This document shows, piece by piece, positions 16,617 through 24,308 of a stretch of DNA of 64,000 bases. A program made the translations under genes and the position numbers. The stretch covers positions 1 through 64,000 of the forward strand of contig CAZTXB010000015.1 of assembly GCA_964617955.1 (NCBI GenBank), written 5' to 3'. Within the stretch, counting starts at the first letter, position 1; every line of letters begins with the position of its first letter. This DNA comes from JABWCE01 sp964617955. GTDB lineage: Bacteria; Bacteroidota; Bacteroidia; NS11-12g; UBA9320. Under the pieces are notes generated by a model that was given only the letters and a program-made list of their open reading frames with translations, was not told where the DNA came from and made no database searches.

Positions 16617-17678
16617 ATGATAGACAAAAATACACTCACGCATCAATGGATTGATAACGTTTCCAAAACAAACCGCAATGCTGATAAAATTCTTGTAGAG
16701 AAAGTTATCCGAGCCTTATTGTTATTGGAAGGCTTAAGCAATATAGGTTTGTCATTTGTTTTTAAAGGTGGCACCGCATTAATGCTGCTAATGGATTCAG
16801 CAAAACGTTTGTCTATTGACATTGATATTATTATTTCTAAAACACCTGAAAATTTAGAAGAGATGATGCAGGAAGTTGGCAAAAATCAAGGTTTCAACAA
16901 AGTGGAACTACAACATCGCCATACTGCCTCTGAAATTGAAAAAGCACACTACAAATTTTTCTATACTCCAGTTCACCAAACTCACACAGGTGATGATTAT
17001 GTCTTGCTTGACATTCTTTTTGAGGCAAATAATTATAGCAATGTTTCTTTGCATCCTCTCAAATCAATATTCGTCAGCAACACGGGTACTCTGGCTCAAA
17101 TACAAATGCCATCATTAGAAGATTTATTAGGCGATAAACTCACAGCCTTTGCCCCATACACCACCGGTATTCCTTATTTGCGAAATGAAAACAGCATGAG
17201 TATGGAAATCATCAAACAACTTTATGATATCGGAAACCTTTTTGATGCCGTAAATGATTTAAGTCTAATAAAAGAAACATACCATAAAATTGTAAACGTA
17301 GAAATTAAATATCGCAAGCTTGCAGGAGTTTTGCCCTCCCAGGTTTTAGAAGATACTTACCAGACAGCCCTGTGCATTTCGCTTCGTGGCAGTGATGGTG
17401 TAGGAGATTTTAATGAATTACAAAAAGGCATACAGCGCATCAGAGGTTTTATATTTTCAGAAACTTATCATTTAGAAAAAGCGATTACTCACGCTGCTAA
17501 AGCAGCTTATCTGTCAAGGCTTATTTCAAGGGATCAAACCACATTTGAAAAATATGTTGACCCAAAACAAGTTGCTGATGCTACCATTTTAGCTCCTCAT
17601 AATACCAGGCTACAAAGATTTAAAAGAACAAACACCGAAGCGTTTTTCTATTGGTGGAAAGCATCTCAACTATTTTAA
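16617..17678 (+). CDS. AbiEii nucleotidyltransferase toxin
   Basis: A 353-residue toxin of the AbiEii/AbiGii family. Its DNA polymerase beta-like nucleotidyltransferase core is plain: FKGGTALMLL (G51-G52-T53) and RLSIDIDI with Asp68 and Asp70, then a helical domain containing LEDLLGDKLTAF, the usual third motif, near residue 165. Members of this family add nucleotides to tRNA 3' ends and cause growth arrest or abortive infection. It follows the AbiEi antitoxin by 21 bases in the same transcript. All catalytic residues are present, so the toxin looks active and the antitoxin should be required for viability. It ends 80 bases before R3. Confidence 0.88.
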   Translation: MIDKNTLTHQWIDNVSKTNRNADKILVEKVIRALLLLEGLSNIGLSFVFKGGTALMLLMDSAKRLSIDIDIIISKTPENLEEMMQEVGKNQGFNKVELQHRHTASEIEKAHYKFFYTPVHQTHTGDDYVLLDILFEANNYSNVSLHPLKSIFVSNTGTLAQIQMPSLEDLLGDKLTAFAPYTTGIPYLRNENSMSMEIIKQLYDIGNLFDAVNDLSLIKETYHKIVNVEIKYRKLAGVLPSQVLEDTYQTALCISLRGSDGVGDFNELQKGIQRIRGFIFSETYHLEKAITHAAKAAYLSRLISRDQTTFEKYVDPKQVADATILAPHNTRLQRFKRTNTEAFFYWWKASQLF

Positions 17679-17758
17679 TTAACAGAACAATTTGTAAATA
17701 AACTTCACGAATAGCGGATCGTGAATTGAAAATCCAATTGGTACTTATTTTAAAAAAC

Positions 17759-17880
17759 CACCCCGCTGCCGTATAATAAAATCACGGCAGGACACCCCCC
17801 TCCAAAACGCTGAAAACACTGGTGAATATGGCTTTATGACGATTTATGACACTAAAAATGTGAAATTTTATTGATTTTTA
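17759..17880 (+). repeat. Inter-cassette repeat R3 with arm
   Basis: Left foot CACCCCG, palindrome CTGCCGT-ATAATAAAA-TCACGGCAG (one arm diverged at TGA to TAT), right foot GACACCCCCC ending at 17800. The arm (17801-17880) includes AAAACACTGGTGAATATGGC and then the A+T-rich segment around GATTTATGACAC. From 17679 to 18665 (987 bases) there is no gene: only R3, two tandem-repeat arrays, a stray arm and R4. Confidence 0.85.
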
Positions 17881-18050
17881 AGAAATATAAGCCTTACCTA
17901 AAACAAAGAAGTATTGCTTTAATGAAATCCGAAAACAAAAGCTTACTTACGCAGAAGAAGATTTTTTTGATTAAATCTTACAACTTTTTTTTATTGTAAT
18001 TCTTTATGTGGTAAACAATTTGACGGAATAACAAGTTCGCATAATAATTA

Positions 18051-18156
18051 GGTGGTTCAATCGGTGGTTTAATAGGTGGTCTAATCGGTGCTAATCTGTG
18101 GTTCAATGGGTGGTTCAATGGTTGATGCAATAGGTGGTGCAATAGGTGGTGCAATG
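18051..18156 (+). repeat. 12-bp tandem repeat array A
   Basis: Nine units of a 12-bp repeat with consensus GGTGGTTCAATN (one unit has 10 bases). The sixth position group and last base vary (TTCAATC, TTTAATA, GCAATG). The repeat keeps a 3-base frame and would encode Gly-Gly runs, but no credible gene contains it. Together with array B (18338-18408) it frames a 180-bp segment that holds a lone repeat arm. Confidence 0.85.
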
Positions 18157-18261
18157 TCTCGTCCTAAGCAATTGTTTAATAATTGTGCAAGTGGTGCTTG
18201 CGCAATTACATTTTATTCTGAATTTTCTATTTCACCCTTGCTAAACGTATTCTTTAATTGG

Positions 18262-18323
18262 TCGAAAACTGCGGGGAATATTGGCGTTTTAACGTTTCAT
18301 GACGTAAAAAATGTTAAATTTTA
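18262..18323 (+). repeat. Lone inter-cassette arm without palindrome
   Basis: The text AAAACTGCGGGGAATATTGG, then TTTTAACGTTTCATGACGT and an A-rich tail, matches the arms that follow R3, R4 and R5, but no CTGCCGTGA palindrome precedes it. It is probably what remains of a seventh repeat whose front was replaced or eroded by the tandem arrays. Confidence 0.65.
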
Positions 18324-18337
18324 GTAATGAATTTGAA

Positions 18338-18408
18338 GGTGGTTCAATGGGTGGTCAAGTGGTGGTCAAGTAGGTGGTCAAGTAGGTGGTCAAGTAGGTG
18401 GTGTAATG
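18338..18408 (+). repeat. 12-bp tandem repeat array B
   Basis: Six units related to array A: GGTGGTTCAATG, then four GGTGGTCAAGTA-type units (one of 11 bases) and GGTGGTGTAATG. Three units are identical, which suggests recent slippage or unequal exchange. Confidence 0.85.
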
Positions 18409-18473
18409 AAGTGCAATGGGTATTCAGGGCAAGACAGGATTCGTTAATTTTCAAAATCAATTAGTACTTAAAC

Positions 18474-18600
18474 CACTCCCCTGCCGTGAAATAAAATCAC
18501 CGGCAGGACACCCCCCTGCAAAACGCCAAAAATACCGGTGAATATGGCTTTTTAAAGATTTATGACGTTAAAAATTAGAAAAATTATGAGTTTTTACTAC
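18474..18600 (+). repeat. Inter-cassette repeat R4 with arm
   Basis: Left foot CACTCCC, palindrome CTGCCGTGA-AATAAAA-TCACCGGCAG (an extra C interrupts the right arm) and right foot GACACCCCCC ending at 18516. The arm to about 18600 holds CCGGTGAATATGGCTTTTT and ATTTATGACGTTAAAAATT. Confidence 0.85.
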
Positions 18601-18665
18601 GTGATATAAAATTTAACCCTTAATTTGAAGGAGATATCTAATCCACGATAAAGGAGTATCTACAA

Positions 18666-19499
18666 ATGCTAAACGCCACTCCAACCTACATAAAACAGTT
18701 ACTAATATTTTTCGGACTTGCATACATTATTTCCTGGATAATTTGGTTGCCATTATATGGACATATTTTCGGACTGACCAATTTGCCAGTAATACCTTTC
18801 AATCATGCCATTGGTGGGTTGGGGCCTTTAATCGCGTCCTTTTTAGCTACCTGGATTTTACTTAAAAAAGATGGAGTCAAAAAACTCTTAGTAAAGTGTT
18901 TTCAAATTAAACCGATTACATATTTAGCAATTGCATTGTTCAGTCCTTTTATTCTTGCTTTCATTGCATCTGTGATTAGTTATTTCATCAACAAGACTTC
19001 AATCAACATTTTGGGACTTCTTACAACAAAAGAATTTCCGCAATGGAACTTACTCACTTTTTTCTTTTACAATCTCATATTTTTTGGATTTGGTGAAGAA
19101 GTTGGTTGGCGTGGGTTTGCATTACCACGACTGCTAAACAAATCAAACGCATTGATCGCAAGTATTCTGCTGACATTGTTTTGGGCTTTGTGGCATGTGC
19201 CGTTATTTTTTTACAGACCAAGTTACACGACAATGGACTGGATGGGTATTTTGGGTTGGGTTTTTAGTTTGCTGACAGGAAGTATTTTGTTGACATGGTT
19301 ATATAACTCAGCGAAAGCAAGCATTTTAATTTGCGCTGTTTTCCATTCTACCATCGACATTGCATTTACTGCTGACATTGCCGACAAAAATATTATGAAC
19401 TACATGGGATTTTTAATAACCGTTTGGGGAATCTTGATAATAATTATTTTTAAACCAAAGTATTTATCACGGCAACAATCAACGACATTGATAAACTAA
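18666..19499 (+). CDS. CPBP family intramembrane protease
   Basis: A 277-residue membrane protein with about eight hydrophobic segments and the CPBP (CAAX protease and bacteriocin-processing, Abi) signature. EEVGWRG carries Glu144, Glu145 and Arg149; the second motif FWALWHVPLFF supplies a histidine; the third is HSTIDIAF near residue 222. In eukaryotes the family cleaves prenylated proteins; bacterial members are tied to bacteriocin immunity, signalling or phage resistance. An AAAGGAG sequence lies 11-17 bases before the ATG, which is a stronger ribosome-binding site than usual for this phylum. It is the only gene between repeats R4 and R5, so it forms a single-gene cassette. Confidence 0.88.
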   Translation: MLNATPTYIKQLLIFFGLAYIISWIIWLPLYGHIFGLTNLPVIPFNHAIGGLGPLIASFLATWILLKKDGVKKLLVKCFQIKPITYLAIALFSPFILAFIASVISYFINKTSINILGLLTTKEFPQWNLLTFFFYNLIFFGFGEEVGWRGFALPRLLNKSNALIASILLTLFWALWHVPLFFYRPSYTTMDWMGILGWVFSLLTGSILLTWLYNSAKASILICAVFHSTIDIAFTADIADKNIMNYMGFLITVWGILIIIIFKPKYLSRQQSTTLIN

Positions 19500-19602
19500 T
19501 TATGAATAATCACTTCTAAAAACAATTTGTTTGGACTGATTAACTGCACATAACACACAGATTAAAAGAAATCTTTTTAAAAAGGGTTTTTGTTTGATTA
19601 AC

Positions 19603-19725
19603 CACTCCCCTGCCGTGAAATAAAAATCACGGCAGGACACCCTCCTGCAAAACTCTGAAAACACCGGGGAATATGGCTTTTTAACGATTTATGACTTTAA
19701 AAGTGATAATTTTTAGTCCCTAATG
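19603..19725 (+). repeat. Inter-cassette repeat R5 with arm
   Basis: Left foot CACTCCCC, stem CTGCCGTGA, loop AATAAAAA (one base longer than R1), stem TCACGGCAG and right foot GACACCCTCC ending at 19645. The arm holds ACACCGGGGAATATGGC, TTTTTAACGATTTATGAC and TTTAAAAGTG. It separates the protease gene from the convergent minus-strand operon. Confidence 0.85.
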
Positions 19726-19768
19726 GAGAGGGAAGTTAAAAAAGTGTGATTACTCCTTTTAAAATAAT

Positions 19769-20113
19769 TTATTTTTTAAGTTCATACGCTTCTCTGAGCC
19801 AGGTGAGAAGTTCTTTATCAATATCTTTTTCACCTACAAGCTTAATGGTATGATGAAAGCGGTTTGCTGATGCTTGCTCCACTTTGCTAACCCTTTCGCT
19901 TGTGAGCTTGTAGTTTAAATGTACTTCTAAGTTGATGTAGTCTTTGCGTGTATAAACTCCAGCGAAACCAAACCGATTACCTAAATGAATGCTTGTCTTG
20001 TTCGGTTCGATTTTTAGTTGTCCCAACTTTTGCAATTCGGCGACGAGCTTTTCGTAAATATTTGTAACAACTTTTTCTTTTCCAGTTAGATGGTCATGTT
20101 CTGTATAGTTCAT
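19769..20113 (-). CDS. DUF5655-like protein
   Basis: A 114-residue soluble protein that resembles the DUF5655 family: IYEKLVAELQKLGQLKIEPNKTSIHLGNRFGFAGVYTRKDYINLEVHLN is the characteristic strand-rich core, followed by FHHTIKL and a final helix LLTWLREAYEL. The family is often attached to, or next to, proteins that bind DNA or are found in mobile regions; its biochemical role is not established. It is the last gene of a four-gene minus-strand operon and starts 6 bases after the HEAT-repeat gene. Function is unknown. Confidence 0.7.
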   Translation of the reverse strand: MNYTEHDHLTGKEKVVTNIYEKLVAELQKLGQLKIEPNKTSIHLGNRFGFAGVYTRKDYINLEVHLNYKLTSERVSKVEQASANRFHHTIKLVGEKDIDKELLTWLREAYELKK

Positions 20114-20119
20114 TTTTCT

Positions 20120-20647
20120 TTATTTAGAGTTAGGTAGTAATTTTTTTAATGCTGCCTGATAAATCTTTTTGATTGCGTTGTCAGGGTCGCCCTTAATAAT
20201 TGCTTCGATTGCCGGAACTAAATCTTTGTTGTGTTTGGTTTTTAGCTTTACAATTTCTCCTAATGCAAATGCGGCACTCCATCTTACCACCGTGCCCGAA
20301 TATTCTGTATTCGTTAAAAGGTTGCTTATTGCCTTGTCCAACTTGTTAGGATAAAGATGTGCAATGTTACCAATAACTTTTGCTGATTCCCATTTTACTC
20401 TTGGTGCTTCGTGAGTCAAAGTTTCTGTAACAAAGTCAAGACAAGCTGAAGATGCAATGTCGGGTTGGTTTCTTGTTGCAAATTCAAGGGCTTCAATGCA
20501 GGTTCCTTTCTCTTTGTCTTTGGAAACCTTGGCAACTTTCAGCAGCTCATCAATGCTGACTTTTTTGTCGAGCAACATTTTGCTGATTGCTTCAACTTTA
20601 GGTTTTGCTTTAAGCTGCTTGTCAGTAATAATTGTTTGTATGTCCAT
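20120..20647 (-). CDS. HEAT-repeat protein
   Basis: A 175-residue all-helical protein built from HEAT/armadillo-like repeats. Clear units include APRVKWESAKVIGNIAHLYP and GTVVRWSAAFALGEIVKLK, each a helix pair with the usual proline/arginine and alanine spacing. Such proteins are binding scaffolds; some HEAT proteins (AlkC/AlkD type) bind damaged DNA, but no glycosylase residues can be pointed to here. It lies 44 bases after the methyltransferase gene and 6 bases before the DUF5655 gene. A partner or adaptor role inside this operon is likely (inference). Confidence 0.75.
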   Translation of the reverse strand: MDIQTIITDKQLKAKPKVEAISKMLLDKKVSIDELLKVAKVSKDKEKGTCIEALEFATRNQPDIASSACLDFVTETLTHEAPRVKWESAKVIGNIAHLYPNKLDKAISNLLTNTEYSGTVVRWSAAFALGEIVKLKTKHNKDLVPAIEAIIKGDPDNAIKKIYQAALKKLLPNSK

Positions 20648-20691
20648 GTCGCTGCGGGAATCTTAATTGCTTTTTTCGAGATGAATAAATT

Positions 20692-21312
20692 TCAATTTTT
20701 TAATTCATTTCGTTTGAAGGAGCAAAATAAAAAATTCTGTGTTGTGTTGAACGGCGTTATATGATCTTCCGTTATACACTTTATTTTTTGAAAACCATTT
20801 TGCAACTGTTGTTGCAATTCCTCTTCGGTGTATTGATGAACATCAAGCATACTGCATTTCTTTGGCCCTTTGTCGGAGAAGGTTCCTATTACCATAAAAC
20901 CTTTTACCGCTTTTCTTGCAGTTGTTATATAACTATTCATATCACTTGAACCAGTGAGAAAATGAAAAGTAGCCCTATCGTGCCAACAGTCATAAGTTGA
21001 AGCAGGATTAAATTCCGTTACATCGCTTACAATCCAATTTACGTTTTTAGCCTTGTCGCCAAGTCTATACTTAGCTCTTTCAATTGCTTTCTCTGAAATA
21101 TCAAGCACAGAAATATTTTCAAAACCCTCATCAAGTAAATAATCAACTAATTTGCTGTCGCCACCTCCAATATCAATAATACTTGCTGATTTTGGAAGAT
21201 TAAAACTATGTACAAAGTCCAAAGATGTTTTAGGTAGTTCTTGTGTCCAGCTTACTTTGTGGGGCAGTTTATTTTCATAAACTCTTTCCCAATGTTCTTT
21301 TCTTGTTTCCAT
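20692..21312 (-). CDS. Class I SAM-dependent methyltransferase
   Basis: A 206-residue Rossmann-fold methyltransferase. Motif I is IIDIGGGDSKLV (residues 45-56), motif II ISVLDISEKAIERAK, and the acidic loop VNWIVSDVTEF follows. WHDRATFHFL is the post-motif segment seen in small-molecule and thiopurine/tellurite-type methyltransferases. There is no DNA-methyltransferase catalytic motif (NPPY or PC), so a small molecule or protein substrate is more likely. The gene starts 3 bases after the stop of the ChaN-like gene. Substrate unknown. Confidence 0.82.
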   Translation of the reverse strand: METRKEHWERVYENKLPHKVSWTQELPKTSLDFVHSFNLPKSASIIDIGGGDSKLVDYLLDEGFENISVLDISEKAIERAKYRLGDKAKNVNWIVSDVTEFNPASTYDCWHDRATFHFLTGSSDMNSYITTARKAVKGFMVIGTFSDKGPKKCSMLDVHQYTEEELQQQLQNGFQKIKCITEDHITPFNTTQNFLFCSFKRNELKN

Positions 21313-21315
21313 TAT

Positions 21316-22725
21316 TTATTGTGTTGGTAATTTATAATCAATACCGAAATATTTGGCATAGTCCTCAATAGGTTGGAGCCCTACTTTTTTTCGCCGGATG
21401 TTTACATTTTTTTCATCTTCTATTGGATAAAACTCCTGCCCTCCGGTTTTATTAAATACAACCTGCGAACCATAAATTTGTTTTTTTCCTTCTCGCATTA
21501 AAATTCGGTCTTGCATCATTGCCATATCGCTGGCTTTTGATTCACCTTCCTCAACTGATTGTTGAAACAAAGGAAAATATTTTTTCTGAGTAGCCAAGTC
21601 TGCATGTTGAATCACAAGAAAAAATGCCTGATTATATCCTTCTCCAACCAAACTTTTCCCCATCCAACCGTATTTTTCAATAAGGGTTGTTATCTGCACC
21701 TGGTTACAACTGTCGATGTAATGCATAAACTTAGCCGAATCGCCATGTGCCCTTGTTTTTTGGTCTCTTTCGTAAATTGCTTTTAATTCCTTTTTTATTG
21801 CCTTCAAATCAAAATTGTCTTTAACCATTTCAGAGGCAGTAACAGTTTTGGTATAATACATTGCTTTGTAAGGATATGTTGTTTTAGCAGACATAAGCAT
21901 CACATATTTATCAAAATTTAAAGTAGTATCAAAATCATTAATCGGCCTGTCCAGTTTTCTTTCTTCAAGTCCATGTCCAAAATCCGCGCGGCAAGTACCT
22001 TTTAAATAGTAATTACCAATGGTGCAGATTTTAGCAGATAGATTTAATTCCTGATCCTTTTTTAGATATGATGCCATTTTCTTTTCAAAAGGAGAAATCA
22101 ATGCATGAGCATTACCACTAAGCGTTACCTTTTTCCATTTCGGATGCAACTGAATTTGATTTTTTATTTTCAAATACATAATGCTATCTCTTTCATATAT
22201 TTTCCCATCACCTTCATTCCTGTCAAAGAAAAAAAGTTGAACCTTCGGGTTGTTTTTCAAATGCGAAATAATACTTGCCCATGCAAAGGATTGCCGTCCA
22301 TCAAGAATTGGAAGATCATAAAAAAAATGACTTTGATAAATGCTGCTATCAGTATGTGATGAAATATAATTTGTCGTTTTCTCTGATGGTATTTCCAAAC
22401 CAACAGAAACGCTGTCGCCTTTGCCGGTCAGAAGATTTGTTAAACCTATTACAAACTGTGCAGATTCATTTGTGCCATGCATTTCTCCTATCATTAGGAT
22501 TTGAAAAGGGGAAAGAAGATTATAAACTGAATCACTTAGCAAGTATGGGTTCTCAACTTTTACGGCATTTGCTTTAAGATATGCTGTATTATTTTGTCCT
22601 CTCGTATTTATGAAAGTAAGTGATAAGAAAAACAGGGGTAAATATTTTTTGACAACAAATGAAGTTCGCCATTTGTCAAAAAGATTTATAGATGTGAATG
22701 AGCTGTTTAAAGTTTGAATAACCAT
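21316..22725 (-). CDS. Secreted Tiki/ChaN-like protein with DUF6624 tail
   Basis: A 469-residue two-domain protein. A hydrophobic segment, KKYLPLFFLSLTFINTRGQ (residues 26-44), preceded by about 25 residues, looks like a late signal peptide, so export is likely. Residues about 60-250 resemble the ChaN/Tiki/erythromycin-esterase group: MIGEMHG with Glu81 and His83, VGLEIPSE, and LSGNAHAL near 205. The C-terminal 120 residues have the DUF6624 pattern: FLVIQHAD, a DRILMREGKKQIYGSQ segment, then FYPIEDEKNVNIRRKKVGLQPIEDY. The family chemistry is unclear (haem binding or metallohydrolase have been proposed). First gene of the operon. An exported protein next to a cytoplasmic methyltransferase is an odd pairing. 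Confidence 0.72.
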   Translation of the reverse strand: MVIQTLNSSFTSINLFDKWRTSFVVKKYLPLFFLSLTFINTRGQNNTAYLKANAVKVENPYLLSDSVYNLLSPFQILMIGEMHGTNESAQFVIGLTNLLTGKGDSVSVGLEIPSEKTTNYISSHTDSSIYQSHFFYDLPILDGRQSFAWASIISHLKNNPKVQLFFFDRNEGDGKIYERDSIMYLKIKNQIQLHPKWKKVTLSGNAHALISPFEKKMASYLKKDQELNLSAKICTIGNYYLKGTCRADFGHGLEERKLDRPINDFDTTLNFDKYVMLMSAKTTYPYKAMYYTKTVTASEMVKDNFDLKAIKKELKAIYERDQKTRAHGDSAKFMHYIDSCNQVQITTLIEKYGWMGKSLVGEGYNQAFFLVIQHADLATQKKYFPLFQQSVEEGESKASDMAMMQDRILMREGKKQIYGSQVVFNKTGGQEFYPIEDEKNVNIRRKKVGLQPIEDYAKYFGIDYKLPTQ

Positions 22726-22738
22726 AATATCTATTTCA

Positions 22739-22746
22739 CAAATCTA
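22739..22746 (-). promoter_or_regulatory. Candidate promoter of the four-gene minus-strand operon
   Basis: On the minus strand TAGATTTG fits the Bacteroidota -7 box TAnnTTTG and ends 13 bases before the ATG at 22725. A weak TTTA lies about 18 bases further upstream as a possible -33 box. It is the only good match in the short gap before this operon. Confidence 0.4.
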
Positions 22747-22802
22747 TATTTTTTTTGAAAGTACTAAAGCAAGTTGCCTTTTCATCAAATGATTAGAGAT
22801 AC

Positions 22803-22844
22803 CACCCCCCTGCCGTGCAATAAAATCACGGCAGGGCACCCCTC
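22803..22844 (+). repeat. Inter-cassette palindromic repeat, copy R6
   Basis: Left foot CACCCCCC, stem CTGCCGTG, loop CAATAAAAT, stem CACGGCAG and right foot GGCACCCCTC. It is the last copy and lies between the minus-strand operon and the integrase gene. No long arm follows it, as with R1, so the two outermost copies lack the arm. Confidence 0.85.
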
Positions 22845-22889
22845 TGCCGCAAAGTGACTCGTTCTGAAATACCTATCACAAATCAATAT

Positions 22890-24272
22890 TTATAAATTAT
22901 ATACAAAATTCGTTGAACAAAACGGGCATTCTATTGGAATTTTGTTCAACTTAATAATGTTCTTTTCAAATTTCATCACGGTATTTTCGCAAGAAGGACA
23001 GTTTACCTGAATTTCTTTTTCATTGGATTCTTCTTTAATTAACATATCCCACTTATCCATGTGTTTATCCCTTAATTCATCTACCACTTTGGCATAACGT
23101 TGGGTTGTTGTTAATTCAGAATGGCCCAAAATATCACTTACTACCTCTATTGGTACTCCCAACAATAGTGAACTTACTGCAAACGTGTGCCTGGAACAAT
23201 GGAATGTAATATGCTTTTTAATATTTGTGTGATCTTGAATAATGGCTTTAAGATATTTATTTGTTTGAGCGTCCTCCATAACAGGATTATCAAAAACCAA
23301 GCCGCCGGGGTTTGATAGGTCAAGCAGCAATAAAATCCTTTTTCTCAAGGGTATTCTCACCGTTTTTTTTCTGTCCAACCGGCCTTTCTGCATTTCTTTA
23401 ACAATATAATTACCCTGAATATCTTTACTATTTAGGGTTTTTATATCTGAATGGCGGAGGCCGCAATAGCACGCCACCAAAAAATAGCGCAAGATTTCCT
23501 GGTATCTTTGGCCTACGGCAAATTCTTTGTATTTGGCATATTTACTTTCAGATTTTCTAACAATTTTCAATAATTTTTTACTGTCATAAAGTTTTTGCAG
23601 CTCATTAATTTCATCCGGTACTAAATGTTGAACTTCTGAAAAATGAGGCTGGCCAACGGTATAGTCCGAAAACGGGTATTTTGTTAATTTTCCCTGGTCA
23701 AATAGTTTTTTAGTGTATTTGCGAAGAAACACAAGGTCGTTATAAATGGTATTTTTTGATAGCTTTAATTCTTCACTCAAATACGTTTGAAACTTATCCA
23801 GAAATACCTTGTTTACTTCGTGAATTGAAAGTTTTGATCTAAAATCTTTAAGATGCTTTAATTTAGCTAAATATCCTTTTATGGTCGACGGACTGATTTT
23901 GGTGAATTTTTTCTCATAGTCGATCGTCTGTTCAATAAAATCAAATAGGCTTATGGATTTTTCTTTCCCTGTTCGGGATATATAAACTTCTTTGACCCTG
24001 TTAGGAGTAATTATTTCCTGCTTTTTCTCAAAATCCTCGACAATAGTATCAATAATGCCTTTTTGTCTAACTATAAATGCATTGGTTGTACCAAATCCCG
24101 TTATCCCAGCTTTAACACATTTATTTATTTCATCATAATGAATCCTTTTTATTCTTTTTCCAAGATTTATATAGTCATGTTCACCATTTATAGAAACCCT
24201 TAAAAGCATAGGGATCATTCCATCTTTACCAACATGATGTGTTTTGCAATCAAAACTAACGGTATATCTCAT
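22890..24272 (-). CDS. Tyrosine recombinase (island integrase)
   Basis: A 460-residue phage-type integrase. Residues about 1-100 form the arm-binding and linker part and 105-200 the SAM-like core-binding domain (FIEQTIDYEKKF, STIKGYLAKLKHLKDF). Residues 215-400 are the catalytic domain with Arg273 in CGLRHSD, a lysine in the QKGRLDRKK turn, His358-x-x-Arg361 in HCSRH, His384 in LGHS and the nucleophile Tyr393 in TQRYAKV. All catalytic residues are present. An unusual C-terminal extension holds a zinc-ribbon-like pair, CPSC (425-428) and CPFC (449-452). It faces the attachment site 170 bp away and is the evident driver of integration into tRNA-Arg(CCT). It lacks a visible IntI-specific insertion. 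Confidence 0.93.
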   Translation of the reverse strand: MRYTVSFDCKTHHVGKDGMIPMLLRVSINGEHDYINLGKRIKRIHYDEINKCVKAGITGFGTTNAFIVRQKGIIDTIVEDFEKKQEIITPNRVKEVYISRTGKEKSISLFDFIEQTIDYEKKFTKISPSTIKGYLAKLKHLKDFRSKLSIHEVNKVFLDKFQTYLSEELKLSKNTIYNDLVFLRKYTKKLFDQGKLTKYPFSDYTVGQPHFSEVQHLVPDEINELQKLYDSKKLLKIVRKSESKYAKYKEFAVGQRYQEILRYFLVACYCGLRHSDIKTLNSKDIQGNYIVKEMQKGRLDRKKTVRIPLRKRILLLLDLSNPGGLVFDNPVMEDAQTNKYLKAIIQDHTNIKKHITFHCSRHTFAVSSLLLGVPIEVVSDILGHSELTTTQRYAKVVDELRDKHMDKWDMLIKEESNEKEIQVNCPSCENTVMKFEKNIIKLNKIPIECPFCSTNFVYNL

Positions 24273-24308
24273 TATTTTTCAAATTTGTTCAGCGAAGATA
24301 CAAAATAA

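Noticed and set aside
18088..18324. 78-residue Gly-rich reading frame
   Set aside because: Its first half is the translation of the 12-bp tandem array and the rest runs through a repeat arm; no start context or homologue-like features.
18051..18408. CRISPR-like reading of the 12-bp arrays
   Set aside because: Units are directly adjacent without spacers; this is a minisatellite.
22739..22766. Complete two-box promoter for the minus-strand operon
   Set aside because: Only the TAnnTTTG box is convincing; the upstream box is weak, so I kept a low-confidence single-box call.
4871..22844. CRISPR array made of the CTGCCGTGA repeats
   Set aside because: Copies are hundreds to thousands of bases apart with genes between them, there are no short regular spacers and no cas genes.
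4871..24272. Classical integron with attC sites
   Set aside because: The integrase has the phage-type layout and targets a tRNA. The palindromes lack the full attC core pair, and cassettes hold several genes on both strands.
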